NCBI GenBank assembly: GCA_965276835.1
Contig: OZ255631.1
Span: forward strand, 3,534,001-3,598,000
From: BOG-932 sp965276835
GTDB taxonomy: Bacteria; Pseudomonadota; Alphaproteobacteria; BOG-932; Roseiterribacteraceae
Direction of reading: 5' to 3'
DNA length: 64,000 nt
Shown here: positions 43,194 to 51,323 of the stretch, piece by piece
Layout of the letters: each line of letters opens with the position of its first letter
How positions within the stretch are numbered: the first letter of the stretch is position 1
The notes under the pieces: generated by a model
What the model was told of the DNA's origin: nothing
Database searches by the model: none
The model's input: the letters and a program-made list of their open reading frames with translations, nothing else
Program-made: the position numbers and the translations under genes

Positions 43194-44056
43194 CGGCCAC
43201 CGTTAAACGCGCCCGGCCGCTTCTCGGAACCTATGTCGCGATCGGCGTCGGCGGATTGCCCGATGCCGAAGCGCTGCCCGCCATCGAACGCGGTTTCGCC
43301 GCGATCGCCGAAATCCACCGATTGATGAGCTTCCACGAACCGACAAGCGATGTCAGCCGATTGAACCGTTTCGCCGCGCTTGAGGCTGTGACGGTCGATC
43401 CGGCCACGTTCGCCGTTCTGGAAACGGCGCAAGCCCTGGCCAGAGAGTCCGACGGCGTGTTCGATATCACGGTCGCCGCCGATCTGGTCGCCTGGGGCTT
43501 CCTGCCCCACCCGGAAGACGCGCCTGATACAGACCCGGAAGCCTCATGGCGCGACATCGAACTGAACGGTGACACCGTTCGCTTTCGCCGCACGCTTTGG
43601 ATCGACCTCGGCGGGATCGCAAAAGGCTATGCCGTCGATTGCGCGCTTGCGGCGATGGCGTTGCCGACGCACGCGCAGGTTTCGGTCAATGCAGGAGGAG
43701 ACCTGCGCATCGCGGGAGCGAACCCCGAACGCGTGCAATTGCGTGCGCCATCGGATGGGCAGCATGTCCCCGTGATTGAAATCGAAAATGCCAGCCTGGC
43801 GAGCAGCAGCGGACGTGATGACCAGCGGTTGGCCGATGGCAGGACCGTCGGACCGCATGTGAACGGTAATACGCACCAGGCTGTCGGCATACATGGCTTC
43901 GTCTCGGTCGTTGCCGAGGATTGCATGATCGCGGACGCGCTGACCAAAGTCGTGCTGGCGCGCGGGTCCGGGGCCGCTGAACTGCTGGCCCGTCACAACG
44001 CCACCGCTTACTTCAATGACGGCGAGACCTGGCAAACATTCGGAGCCGTGAATTGA
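43193..44056 (+). CDS. apbE: ApbE-like FAD:protein FMN transferase
   Basis: About 285 residues. Family landmarks are RARPLLGTYVAIGV at the N-terminus, DGVFDITVAADLVAWGF, IDLGGIAKGYAVDCALAAM, NAGGDLRIAG and the final EDCMIADALTKVVLARG. The protein moves FMN from FAD to a Thr of an exported flavoprotein. The conserved N-terminal block lies upstream of the first ordinary start codon in this frame (TTG 43,256); only ACG 43,193 or CTG 43,190 are available, both right at the stop of the SDR gene. The HIDPxTG block is degenerate (HVNGNT). No lipoprotein signal is seen. Activity is plausible but uncertain. Confidence 0.75.
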   Translation, partial: TATVKRARPLLGTYVAIGVGGLPDAEALPAIERGFAAIAEIHRLMSFHEPTSDVSRLNRFAALEAVTVDPATFAVLETAQALARESDGVFDITVAADLVAWGFLPHPEDAPDTDPEASWRDIELNGDTVRFRRTLWIDLGGIAKGYAVDCALAAMALPTHAQVSVNAGGDLRIAGANPERVQLRAPSDGQHVPVIEIENASLASSSGRDDQRLADGRTVGPHVNGNTHQAVGIHGFVSVVAEDCMIADALTKVVLARGSGAAELLARHNATAYFNDGETWQTFGAVN

Positions 44057-44079
44057 CCGCGCCCACACCCAAGGGGCCG

Positions 44080-44529
44080 ATGAAAATCAACCAGCCTTAC
44101 CGCTGGATGCTTTACGTCACGCTGTGGGCGATCTGGCTGACCGGTGTCGCCTGGGTGATCGTGCATTATTTTATGCGCGAAAAGGGCAAATTCGGTTTCA
44201 AGACCAACCCGTGGGAGGGTTGGTGGCTGATGGCCCATGGCGGAATCGCGGTGCTGACCACCTTTCTGTTCGGCTGGATGTGGAGTCGGCATATTGCCAC
44301 CGGCTGGGATCTGCGCTGGCGTCGGCGGTCGGGCGGCACGCTGGCGGGCACGACGATCTTTCTTATCCTCAGCGGCTACGCACTGTATTATATCGGCGAT
44401 CCGGATTGGCTGGACTGGACGGGAATCGCCCATTGGGGCATTGGAATCGCCGCCCTGGCGGCTTTCTTTATCCACTGGTTGTCGAAGTCGCGGCCTAGGC
44501 GCCCCAAGGCAAACGGCGTCACCAAATAA
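44080..44529 (+). CDS. small membrane protein, possible b-type cytochrome
   Basis: 149 residues from ATG 44,080 with AAGGGG close upstream; a TTG at 44,053 overlapping the apbE stop is possible. It has about four hydrophobic helices (YVTLWAIWLTGVAWVIVHYF; WLMAHGGIAVLTTFLFGWMW; GTTIFLILSGYALYYIG; IAHWGIGIAALAAFFIHWL) with His residues in several of them, as in small membrane cytochromes b that bind haem. Position next to apbE suggests a membrane electron-transfer pair, but the flavoprotein substrate itself is not in the window. Confidence 0.65.
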   Translation: MKINQPYRWMLYVTLWAIWLTGVAWVIVHYFMREKGKFGFKTNPWEGWWLMAHGGIAVLTTFLFGWMWSRHIATGWDLRWRRRSGGTLAGTTIFLILSGYALYYIGDPDWLDWTGIAHWGIGIAALAAFFIHWLSKSRPRRPKANGVTK

Positions 44530-45196
44530 GCGGGATCAACCTGTAACGGACATGCTGCGTATATTCGACATAACCCGGCAGACCTTGGCGCAGCACTTGC
44601 TCCTCGCCCTTGATCCTGAAGGTCAGCCCAAGTTCCATGAATATCGCCGCCAGCACGCCCCAGGCCGAGTTCAACGCCAGAGCCATCCCCACCAGCATGA
44701 TCGCCGCCGAGGCGTACATCGGATGGCGCACGATGGCATACGGTCCGGTTGAAATAACCTTATGCCCGCGCTCCGCCTGAATTCGGACGACCGGCGCGCC
44801 GAAACTGTTCTCGCGGAACGTGCGGTAGATGCCCCAGAATCCGGCCAGTATGCCCACACGGCCGACCCATATCAGCCAGTTGGGCAACGCCGACCAACCG
44901 AAACGACCGCCGTCCAACCCCATCAGAACGATCCAACTCCAATAGATGAGGTGGACGAAACGGACCATGATCCGATCCCACCGCGGTTGGCCTTCCTGAC
45001 GGCGCACGTTCATGCGGGCGGCCAACAAAGCGGGGTCGTAGCCCGCCAGCCAAACAGTAATCGTGACGCTCGCACCGATGAACAAGACCATGAACCACCA
45101 GCCGTCACGCCAATAGGGCATTCCCGCCGCTCCGAACAGTAATAGGGCGGTAACGGCGAACATCGCGGCCATGCCAAGCCAGATGCGCCAAGTCAT
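44519..45196 (-). CDS. isoprenylcysteine methyltransferase-like membrane protein
   Basis: 225 residues from ATG 45,196. Several membrane helices precede the conserved C-terminal SAM-binding part of the ICMT/PEMT-like family: GHKVISTGPYAIVRHPMYAS, then EEQVLRQGLPGYVEYTQHVR and YRLIPLIW. Bacterial members methylate unknown lipids or small molecules. It starts 4 bp after the stop of the double CMD gene and overlaps the end of the convergent membrane-protein gene. Confidence 0.78.
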   Translation of the reverse strand: MTWRIWLGMAAMFAVTALLLFGAAGMPYWRDGWWFMVLFIGASVTITVWLAGYDPALLAARMNVRRQEGQPRWDRIMVRFVHLIYWSWIVLMGLDGGRFGWSALPNWLIWVGRVGILAGFWGIYRTFRENSFGAPVVRIQAERGHKVISTGPYAIVRHPMYASAAIMLVGMALALNSAWGVLAAIFMELGLTFRIKGEEQVLRQGLPGYVEYTQHVRYRLIPLIW

Positions 45197-45200
45197 AATC

Positions 45201-45980
45201 TCAGGCCTCCCCGCCGTCACCTTCACCCAGCGCATCCATGAGGATGGGCACGCCGACAGTCACGGTGTGAACCCCCAGTGCCGCGACGATCTGATAGACC
45301 TCCAGTATCTCCGCCACCGTCGCGCCATAACGCAACGCGTTTTGGATATGCACGCGCAGCCCGGGCTCATACATGTGGGTCGTCGCTGAATCGATCGCGA
45401 TATAGATCAGCTCGCGGACCTTGGGGTCGAGCGTGCCGGTGGTCCACGGGACAGACGAGAACTGCATATAGGCTTCGAAGAATTCCGGCGACAGACGGAT
45501 CAGCCCGTCCCAAAGCGGGCTCCAATAGCCGCGATTTTCGGTGAAGGTCTTTTTGAGTGCGTCCTGCTCGGGGGTCAGCGGCGCCATCGCGACTTCGGAC
45601 GCGCGTCCGGCCTTGCGTGCCTCGTCGATCAAGATGGGCAGCCCGAAGGTGATCGTGTGGACGCCGAGGACGGAGGTCAGCTCCAGCACCTCCATGATCT
45701 CACCCTTGGTCGCGCCCAGGTCCAGCGCCTTTGGGATGTGGATGCGCAGACCCGGCGTATGCAGATGCGTGGTCGAGGAGTCGATCGCGATATAGATCAG
45801 CTCGCGAACTTTGGGATCGAGTGTCCCGGTCCTCGACGGAACCGACGAAAGCTTCACATAGGCTTCGAAATAGGCCGGGGATACGCGCAGAACCTGATCC
45901 CAGATCGGCGCCCAATAGCCTCGCGCCGCGACGAACGCCTCCTTCAGCCTGCGCTGATTGTCATCCATCCTGTCGTCCAT
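45201..45980 (-). CDS. duplicated carboxymuconolactone decarboxylase-like protein
   Basis: 259 residues built from two repeats of the CMD fold. Each half carries a near-identical block: KVRELIYIAIDSSTTHLHTP in the first and KVRELIYIAIDSATTHMYEP in the second, each followed by LRIHIPKALDLGATKGEIME or its counterpart. The CxxC of AhpD is absent, so peroxidase activity is unlikely and a decarboxylase or lyase role is more natural. ATG 45,980 has GGGGGA upstream. It precedes the methyltransferase gene in a leftward pair. Confidence 0.82.
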   Translation of the reverse strand: MDDRMDDNQRRLKEAFVAARGYWAPIWDQVLRVSPAYFEAYVKLSSVPSRTGTLDPKVRELIYIAIDSSTTHLHTPGLRIHIPKALDLGATKGEIMEVLELTSVLGVHTITFGLPILIDEARKAGRASEVAMAPLTPEQDALKKTFTENRGYWSPLWDGLIRLSPEFFEAYMQFSSVPWTTGTLDPKVRELIYIAIDSATTHMYEPGLRVHIQNALRYGATVAEILEVYQIVAALGVHTVTVGVPILMDALGEGDGGEA

Positions 45981-46060
45981 ACTTTCCCCCATTGTGTCGG
46001 CGCTTCGCACACTGTCGCCACGATAGACGAAGATCGGAAAACACGAGATAGAATATCACC

Positions 46061-46573
46061 ATGACCCGACACCTGATCCATCTCGTCTGTGGCTCGACTG
46101 GCGCAGGAAAGACCACCTACGCCAACCGGCTGAATGCTGAAGTCGGGGGCGTCGTCTTTTCGATCGACCAATGGATGACGGCTTTGTTCTGGATGGACAG
46201 CCCGTCGCCGATCGAGGCCGCTTGGTCGATGGAGCGGGTGCGCCGCTGCAACGGCCAGATATGGACCGTTGCCGCCCAAGTCGCGGCACGCGGGACACCG
46301 TGTATCCTCGATCTCGGTTTCACGAGGCTGAAAGAACGGAGCGAAATTGCCGCACGGGCGCGTGCCACCGCTTTCTCCGTCCAGCTTCACGTCCTTGACG
46401 TCCCGGTTACGGAACGCTGGCGCCGCGTCCAATCGCGCAACGCGGAGAAGGGTGAGACTTATCAACTGGAGTTTGCTGTTACGCGCGAGATGTTCGATTT
46501 CGTCGAGACGCTGTGGGAGCCGCCGGACGAGCGGGAGATGGCCGCCTGCGACGGCGTGCGGGTCGCGGGTTAG
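46061..46573 (+). CDS. P-loop kinase-like ATP-binding protein
   Basis: 170 residues of the AAA_33/zeta-toxin-like group. Walker A is GSTGAGKTT at about 11-19; the SIDQWMTALF segment and TPCILDLGFTRLKERSEIA follow, with an Arg-containing lid ERWRRVQSRNAEKG. Substrate unknown; small-molecule or nucleotide phosphorylation is typical. Zeta-toxin identity is unlikely as no antitoxin neighbour is seen. It is divergent from the CMD gene and its stop overlaps that of the ferredoxin reductase gene. Confidence 0.8.
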   Translation: MTRHLIHLVCGSTGAGKTTYANRLNAEVGGVVFSIDQWMTALFWMDSPSPIEAAWSMERVRRCNGQIWTVAAQVAARGTPCILDLGFTRLKERSEIAARARATAFSVQLHVLDVPVTERWRRVQSRNAEKGETYQLEFAVTREMFDFVETLWEPPDEREMAACDGVRVAG

Positions 46574-47781
46574 ACTTCGGCCAGCGGCACGTCGAGGTTC
46601 GCCAGCTTGGCGACATCGGGCACACGGCCTTCCAGAATCAGCTTCTTGCCGACCATGAAGTCTTTGGCGGAATTAACCGCGTTCACCGCCACGATCTTGC
46701 CCTTGCGCAGATAGAACGCGGCGAAGCGGCGGTCGGCGGGATTGCCGCGCAGAACGATCTGGTCGCCGATTTCCGACATGCCAACGATCTGCAGCTTGAT
46801 GTCATACTGGTCGGACCAGAACCACGGGATTTCGTGGAAGGGTTTGGGGTTGCCCAGAATGGCGCTGGCCGCGGCGCGCGCCTGTCCCATAGCGGCGGGC
46901 ACGGATTCAAGGCGCAGGCGCTTGCCCAGAAGGTCATTCGGATGATTGGTGGCGTCGCCGACGGCAAAGATCGCAGGATCGCTGGTGCGCCCGCAATCGT
47001 CGACCACGATGCCGTTTTCGACGGCCAGCCCGGCCCCGGCGGCTAGCTCGGTGTTGGGTATCGCGCCGATGCCGACAACGACCGCGTCAGCCGGAATTTC
47101 CGTGCCGTCGGTCAGGCGCACCGCCTTCACCGATCCGTCGCCGACAAAGCCTTCGATCACCACGCCGAAATGCAGGTCGACCCCAGCGGCGCGATGTGCA
47201 TCGGCATAGAAGTCGGCAATTTCGGCGCCCGCGACCCGCGCCAGCAGGCGTTCCAGCATTTCGATCACCGCGACCTTGCAGCCAAGCTTGGTGGCGCTGG
47301 CCGCGACCTCAAGCCCGACATAGCCGCCGCCGACGATCGCCAATTTCTTGCCCGGCCCAAGCCGCGCCGCGATGGCGCGCGAATCCGCGAGGCTGCGCAA
47401 ATAGAACACCCCGTCCAAATCGGCGCCCGGCACCTGCAGCCGGCGCGGCCGCGCCCCCGTCGCGATGACCAACTTGTCGTAGGAGAGTGCCTCACCGGTT
47501 GAGAGTGTGACCGTGCGCTTGGCGCGGTCGATCGCGGTCGCGGTCACTTCAAGGCGCAGGTCGATATTCTTGTCGGTGTAGAACTGCTCGCGCTTCAGAT
47601 AGATGCGGTCGATATCAACGCCGCCCGACAGCAGCTCCTTCGAAGTCGCCGGCCGGTCATAGGGGCGATGCGCCTCGTCCCCGATTAGAATCAGTTTCCC
47701 GTCGAAACCACCCCCACGCAGCGATTCGACGATTTGCGCGCCGGCGTGGCCGGCCCCCAACACGATAATCGTTTCAGACAT
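46570..47781 (-). CDS. ferredoxin/rubredoxin reductase-like FAD oxidoreductase
   Basis: 403 residues. FAD-binding GAGHAGAQIVESLRGGGF, the RPYDRPATSKELLSGG segment characteristic of putidaredoxin- and ferredoxin-reductase-like proteins, ATGARPRRL, the NAD-binding VGGGYVGLEVAASATKLG, and FAVGDATNHP near residue 270 are all present. Such enzymes feed electrons to a ferredoxin serving a P450 or Rieske oxygenase. No oxygenase or ferredoxin gene is seen in the window, so the partner is elsewhere. Confidence 0.88.
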   Translation of the reverse strand: MSETIIVLGAGHAGAQIVESLRGGGFDGKLILIGDEAHRPYDRPATSKELLSGGVDIDRIYLKREQFYTDKNIDLRLEVTATAIDRAKRTVTLSTGEALSYDKLVIATGARPRRLQVPGADLDGVFYLRSLADSRAIAARLGPGKKLAIVGGGYVGLEVAASATKLGCKVAVIEMLERLLARVAGAEIADFYADAHRAAGVDLHFGVVIEGFVGDGSVKAVRLTDGTEIPADAVVVGIGAIPNTELAAGAGLAVENGIVVDDCGRTSDPAIFAVGDATNHPNDLLGKRLRLESVPAAMGQARAAASAILGNPKPFHEIPWFWSDQYDIKLQIVGMSEIGDQIVLRGNPADRRFAAFYLRKGKIVAVNAVNSAKDFMVGKKLILEGRVPDVAKLANLDVPLAEV

Positions 47782-47920
47782 AGGCGGTGACGGTCCAATT
47801 TAGCACAGACAGAACTGCCCAGCCGAGATATCCGCCGGGACAATCGCAATGCCAGTATCTTGCTGGACACGCAACCGAAAGCAACAACCCGGCGCGCACG
47901 CCGGATTGTCGAAACAGGCC

Positions 47921-48385
47921 TTACTCCGCCGTGGCGGCCACTTTCTTCCGACCGGGACGCTTCGGTGCGGAGGCGGGGCGGCCCAGCCCGATCTTCTTGG
48001 CGAGCTCAGAACGCGTACGCGCGTAATTCGGCGCCACCAGCGGATAGTCCTTGGGCAGATCCCACTTCGCCTTATACTGCTCAGGCGTCATATTGTAGGT
48101 ACTCATCAAGTGGCGCTTCAGCATTTTCAGCTTCTTGCCATCCTCGAGGCAGATAATGAAATCGGGCGTGACCGACTTCTTCACGGAAACCGCCGGAATC
48201 AGTTCTTTCTTTTCCGGGACGACGGTACCACCCCCAATATCGCCCAGTGCGCGCGATACGGAACCGATCGTGTCGGTCAACTCTGTCACAGTCAAATTCG
48301 CTTTGGCGGCATAAGAGGCAACAATCCGGGTCGTCAATTCCAACAGGTATGCGGAATCGATTGTGCGCGCTGCTTTCTCGGTCAT
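47921..48385 (-). CDS. mucR: MucR/Ros-family regulator
   Basis: 154 residues from ATG 48,385. The family core is visible: LTTRIVASYAAKANLTVTEL at the N-terminus, then FIICLEDGKKLKMLKRHLMS, YNMTPEQYKAKWDLPKDYPL and VAPNYARTRSELAKKIGLGR, followed by a basic tail. MucR proteins are alphaproteobacterial zinc-finger regulators and nucleoid-associated silencers binding AT-rich DNA. The AT-rich upstream region with a TTCAATTATTGAA palindrome suggests autoregulation. Confidence 0.9.
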   Translation of the reverse strand: MTEKAARTIDSAYLLELTTRIVASYAAKANLTVTELTDTIGSVSRALGDIGGGTVVPEKKELIPAVSVKKSVTPDFIICLEDGKKLKMLKRHLMSTYNMTPEQYKAKWDLPKDYPLVAPNYARTRSELAKKIGLGRPASAPKRPGRKKVAATAE

Positions 48386-48696
48386 CTCAGGTTCCACGAA
48401 TGGCAGGTTTGAAGGTCTAAATGGTTTTTTCGAAGCGATTCGTTCAATTATTGAATAGTGAATAAATCGTCTTGACTGACAAACTCGATATTAAACTTTG
48501 ATTTGTTCATTTCAAGAGTTATCTGCATAAAATTGTGCAATCATCACACAGCAGTCACGGTGCCTTAAGCTTTCATGCCTTTGATTGAGCATATTTGAGA
48601 CTTGCTCAATAGATCGGCGTGATAACTTGGACGGACAAATGCCAACCGGGCGAAACGCTTACTGAAAGCATACCGCCCGCTAACCGAATTCCCGCG
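48386..48696. promoter_or_regulatory. AT-rich control region upstream of mucR
   Basis: A 311-base gap markedly richer in AT than its surroundings, with a perfect palindrome TTCAATTATTGAA at 48,443-48,455 and several TTGATT or TTGTTC runs. MucR-type proteins bind such sequences. No gene is seen. Confidence 0.5.
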
Positions 48697-49179
48697 TTAA
48701 TAGGGAACGCGATCAGCTTTGTTCTTGTACTTTTTCCACACCTCGACCGCCTCTTCACGCATCATCTGGCGGGTCGGGATCGATCGCTCGGCAACCGGCT
48801 TCTTGATCTCGCCATAGATCATGCTGTCGTCGAAATCGCCATATTCAAGCGCATCCTCGACCGTAGCGGCGTAATAGATTTCACTGATCCCGGCCCAGTA
48901 GGCAGCGGACATGCACATCGGGCAAGGCTCGGCGCTGGTATAAAGGGTCGCGCCGTTCAGCTTGAATGTGCCCTCTTTCTTGCAGGCATTGCGAATCGCC
49001 TCGATCTCACCGTGCCAGGTCGGATCGTTCTCCGCGACAACCCGGTTTGCGCCTTCGCCGATGATCCTACCCTCGCGCACGATGACAGTGCCAAACACAC
49101 CGCCGGCGCTGTCGATCAAGGACGTTTTCTCAGATAGTTCGATCGCGCGCGCCATGAATTTCTTATGGTCACCCGACAT
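48697..49179 (-). CDS. nucleoside/guanine deaminase-like protein
   Basis: 160 residues of the CMP/dCMP-deaminase fold. Zinc ligands are visible in TWHGEIEAIRNACK and EPCPMCMSAAYWAGI (H-x-E and PCxxC). The N-terminus FMARAIELSEKTSLIDSAGG and the C-terminal QMMREEAVEVWKKYKNKAD agree with guanine deaminase-type proteins. It hydrolyses an exocyclic amine of a purine or related ring. ATG 49,179 has AGGAGG upstream. Confidence 0.88.
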   Translation of the reverse strand: MSGDHKKFMARAIELSEKTSLIDSAGGVFGTVIVREGRIIGEGANRVVAENDPTWHGEIEAIRNACKKEGTFKLNGATLYTSAEPCPMCMSAAYWAGISEIYYAATVEDALEYGDFDDSMIYGEIKKPVAERSIPTRQMMREEAVEVWKKYKNKADRVPY

Positions 49180-49211
49180 GCGATATCCTCCTGTTCAACT
49201 CACTCATTGCA

Positions 49212-50177
49212 CTAATACAGATACGTAAAGATCAGCAACTCGATCGCATAAAGCGCAGCGAGGGCGGCGGCGCCCAATATTTCGATCCGCCAGCGCCGCT
49301 CCGGCAGGGGCGTCAGCCACCAATTCAGGCCCCATATCGCGATCTTGATCAGCGGCCAGGACACCAGCGAAACGCTGATCGCGTTGCCGATGAAGGTCGA
49401 GACCGCAAGATTGAGCCCGGCCAGAATGGGGCTGAGATACCTGATCTCCAGCATCACCACCGGAAACAGCACCAGAAGTACCAGCGCCGTTTGTTTCCAA
49501 GCCGCCGGCGGTGGTTGGTCGGGCGCGCCGCCGAACCAGCCCGCGAACGGGCTCGCCATGCGCTGGCTCTTCCAGGTTGATACGGTGGGATCGGATTTTT
49601 CCAGCAGTGCCTTGCGCTCAGACGAGGCGAGCCAGGTGTCCAGTTCCGCGGGCTGAGAGAATCGGACAAGCGTCGTCCAATATGGAACCTCGGCCGATAG
49701 GGGCGCCTGGATCAGCGTTCCCATATAGCCAGGAAACGCCGCCTGGGCGGCCTGCATCGCTTCGGCCCATGCCTGGAACGCCGGCGCCTTGCCGGGCGCC
49801 ACCAACGTCGTCACCACCTCGGTAATGCTGGACAGCGAATGGAAATCGGGCGCCGGCTCGTCGACGACCTCCGGCTGCGCCGGATCGAGCACCGGCGTCA
49901 GAGCGGCGAAGATCGTTGCGCGGTCGGCCGATCGCCGCCATGCGGCCAGTTGCCCTGCGGTCCGAAAGCGCTCCACGATCTGCCAATCGGGAGAACCGGC
50001 AAAAGCCGGCAGCATCTCGATGCTGACAAAACCGTCGGCCATGCCCACCCGCCGCGTAAGCGCCGCCTGCCAAGCGGCGAAAGGCTCTGCGCGGTCCTTG
50101 CGCACCGCGAACTTCGTCGAAATCGCCGTGACGCGCGACGAATCGTCCCCCATGGACGTGATTGTTTGGTTCGACAT
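49212..50177 (-). CDS. double ABM-domain membrane protein
   Basis: 321 residues. Two antibiotic-biosynthesis-monooxygenase-like ferredoxin folds appear in tandem (about 15-105 with VTAISTKFAVRKDRAEPFAA, and 115-205 with TEVVTTLVAPGKAPAFQAW), followed by a C-terminal membrane region of three helices (TALVLLVLFPVVMLEIRYLS; LAVSTFIGNAISVSLVSWPL; AALAALYAIELLIFTYLY). The ABM fold suggests oxygen or radical chemistry on small aromatics, or only binding. Membrane anchoring of such domains is known but poorly understood. Confidence 0.78.
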   Translation of the reverse strand: MSNQTITSMGDDSSRVTAISTKFAVRKDRAEPFAAWQAALTRRVGMADGFVSIEMLPAFAGSPDWQIVERFRTAGQLAAWRRSADRATIFAALTPVLDPAQPEVVDEPAPDFHSLSSITEVVTTLVAPGKAPAFQAWAEAMQAAQAAFPGYMGTLIQAPLSAEVPYWTTLVRFSQPAELDTWLASSERKALLEKSDPTVSTWKSQRMASPFAGWFGGAPDQPPPAAWKQTALVLLVLFPVVMLEIRYLSPILAGLNLAVSTFIGNAISVSLVSWPLIKIAIWGLNWWLTPLPERRWRIEILGAAALAALYAIELLIFTYLY

Positions 50178-50290
50178 CGCCGTAATCTATAGCGAGAGCA
50201 AGGTTATAGCGCCAAGCGATTATCGCGATTGCCCGGTCAGGGCCGGCATCGCTTGCCGGTACGGCGGACTGGGCTATAAGTTCGCGCGCC

Positions 50291-51304
50291 ATGACCCCGG
50301 ATGCTACCACACAGACCGAAGACCCGTTCGACGATATCCGCCGCGCCGTGCGGCGGCGCTTCGGCGCGGCGGCAAAGATCGACAACATCGTCTCACCGAC
50401 CCTGGGCGGATCGAACCGCACGGTCGTGTTCGACCTGGTCGAGGGTGCCGCCCGGCGCAGGCTGGTATCGCGCCAGGAAACCTACAGCGCCGAAGACAGC
50501 CCGTTCCTGGCGCCGTCCGATCAGTTCAAGGTCATGGACGCCGCCCATCGCCACGGTCTGCCTGTGCCTGAACCAGTCTTCGAATATGACGCGACGGACG
50601 CCATGGGTCACGGATTCGTCACCGCCTTCGTGCGTGGCGAGACGATGCCGAAGAAGATCATCGGCGACCCCGCCTTCGCCCAAGCCCGTTCGCGCCTCGC
50701 CGGGCAGCTGGCCGACTTTGCGGCCGGGCTAAACGCGGTTCCGCTGGACGAGGCCGCCTTCCTGGAACCTGTGCCCGACAGCATCGACCCGATCCAGGCG
50801 CAGCGGGCGCGATACGATTTCTATGCCGAGGCGCATCCGGCCATCGAACTCGGGTTGCGCTGGTTGGAAAGTAATCGGCCGCCGAAGGGAGAGCGGGTGC
50901 TGGTGCACGGCGATTTCCGCAACGGCAACTTCATGATCGACGAGAACGGGCTCGTCGCCGTGCTGGACTGGGAGTGCAGCCATATCGGCAGCGGCATCGA
51001 GGACCTTGGGTGGCTCTGCACCCGGTCCTGGCGTTTCGGCCGCAATGATATGCCGGCTGGCGGCTTTAGCCCGCGCCAGCCTTTGTTCGATGCTTACGCG
51101 ACCGCCAGCGGTCAGCCGATCGATCCAGACGCCGTGCGCTATTGGGAGATCTTCGGCCTGATGCGCTGGGCGATCATCAATATCATGCAGGCGCACGGTC
51201 ACGTTTTCGGTGGCCGCCGCAGCGTCGTTTTCGCCGCTTGCGGTCGCAACACCAGCCAGATTGAATACGACCTGCTGATGACCATCGCCGGCAAGTACGA
51301 CTAA
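50291..51304 (+). CDS. aminoglycoside-phosphotransferase-like kinase, ACAD10-N/LvaA-like
   Basis: 337 residues. Kinase-fold landmarks are SRQETYSAEDSPFLAPSDQF, the catalytic HGDFRNGNFM and the metal-binding VLDWECSHIG, the pattern of the phosphotransferase family that forms the N-terminal half of ACAD10/11 and LvaA of levulinate catabolism. Those enzymes phosphorylate the hydroxyl of 4-hydroxyacyl-CoA before elimination. A CoA ligase gene follows 19 bp downstream, and an ACAD11-like dehydrogenase gene lies at 29,441-30,715. A shared role in a hydroxyacyl-CoA step is likely but unproven. Confidence 0.82.
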   Translation: MTPDATTQTEDPFDDIRRAVRRRFGAAAKIDNIVSPTLGGSNRTVVFDLVEGAARRRLVSRQETYSAEDSPFLAPSDQFKVMDAAHRHGLPVPEPVFEYDATDAMGHGFVTAFVRGETMPKKIIGDPAFAQARSRLAGQLADFAAGLNAVPLDEAAFLEPVPDSIDPIQAQRARYDFYAEAHPAIELGLRWLESNRPPKGERVLVHGDFRNGNFMIDENGLVAVLDWECSHIGSGIEDLGWLCTRSWRFGRNDMPAGGFSPRQPLFDAYATASGQPIDPDAVRYWEIFGLMRWAIINIMQAHGHVFGGRRSVVFAACGRNTSQIEYDLLMTIAGKYD

Positions 51305-51323
51305 CGAAAATGACGGGGAACAC

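Noticed and set aside
46061..46573. Zeta toxin
   Set aside because: P-loop kinase similarity only; no small antitoxin gene is adjacent.
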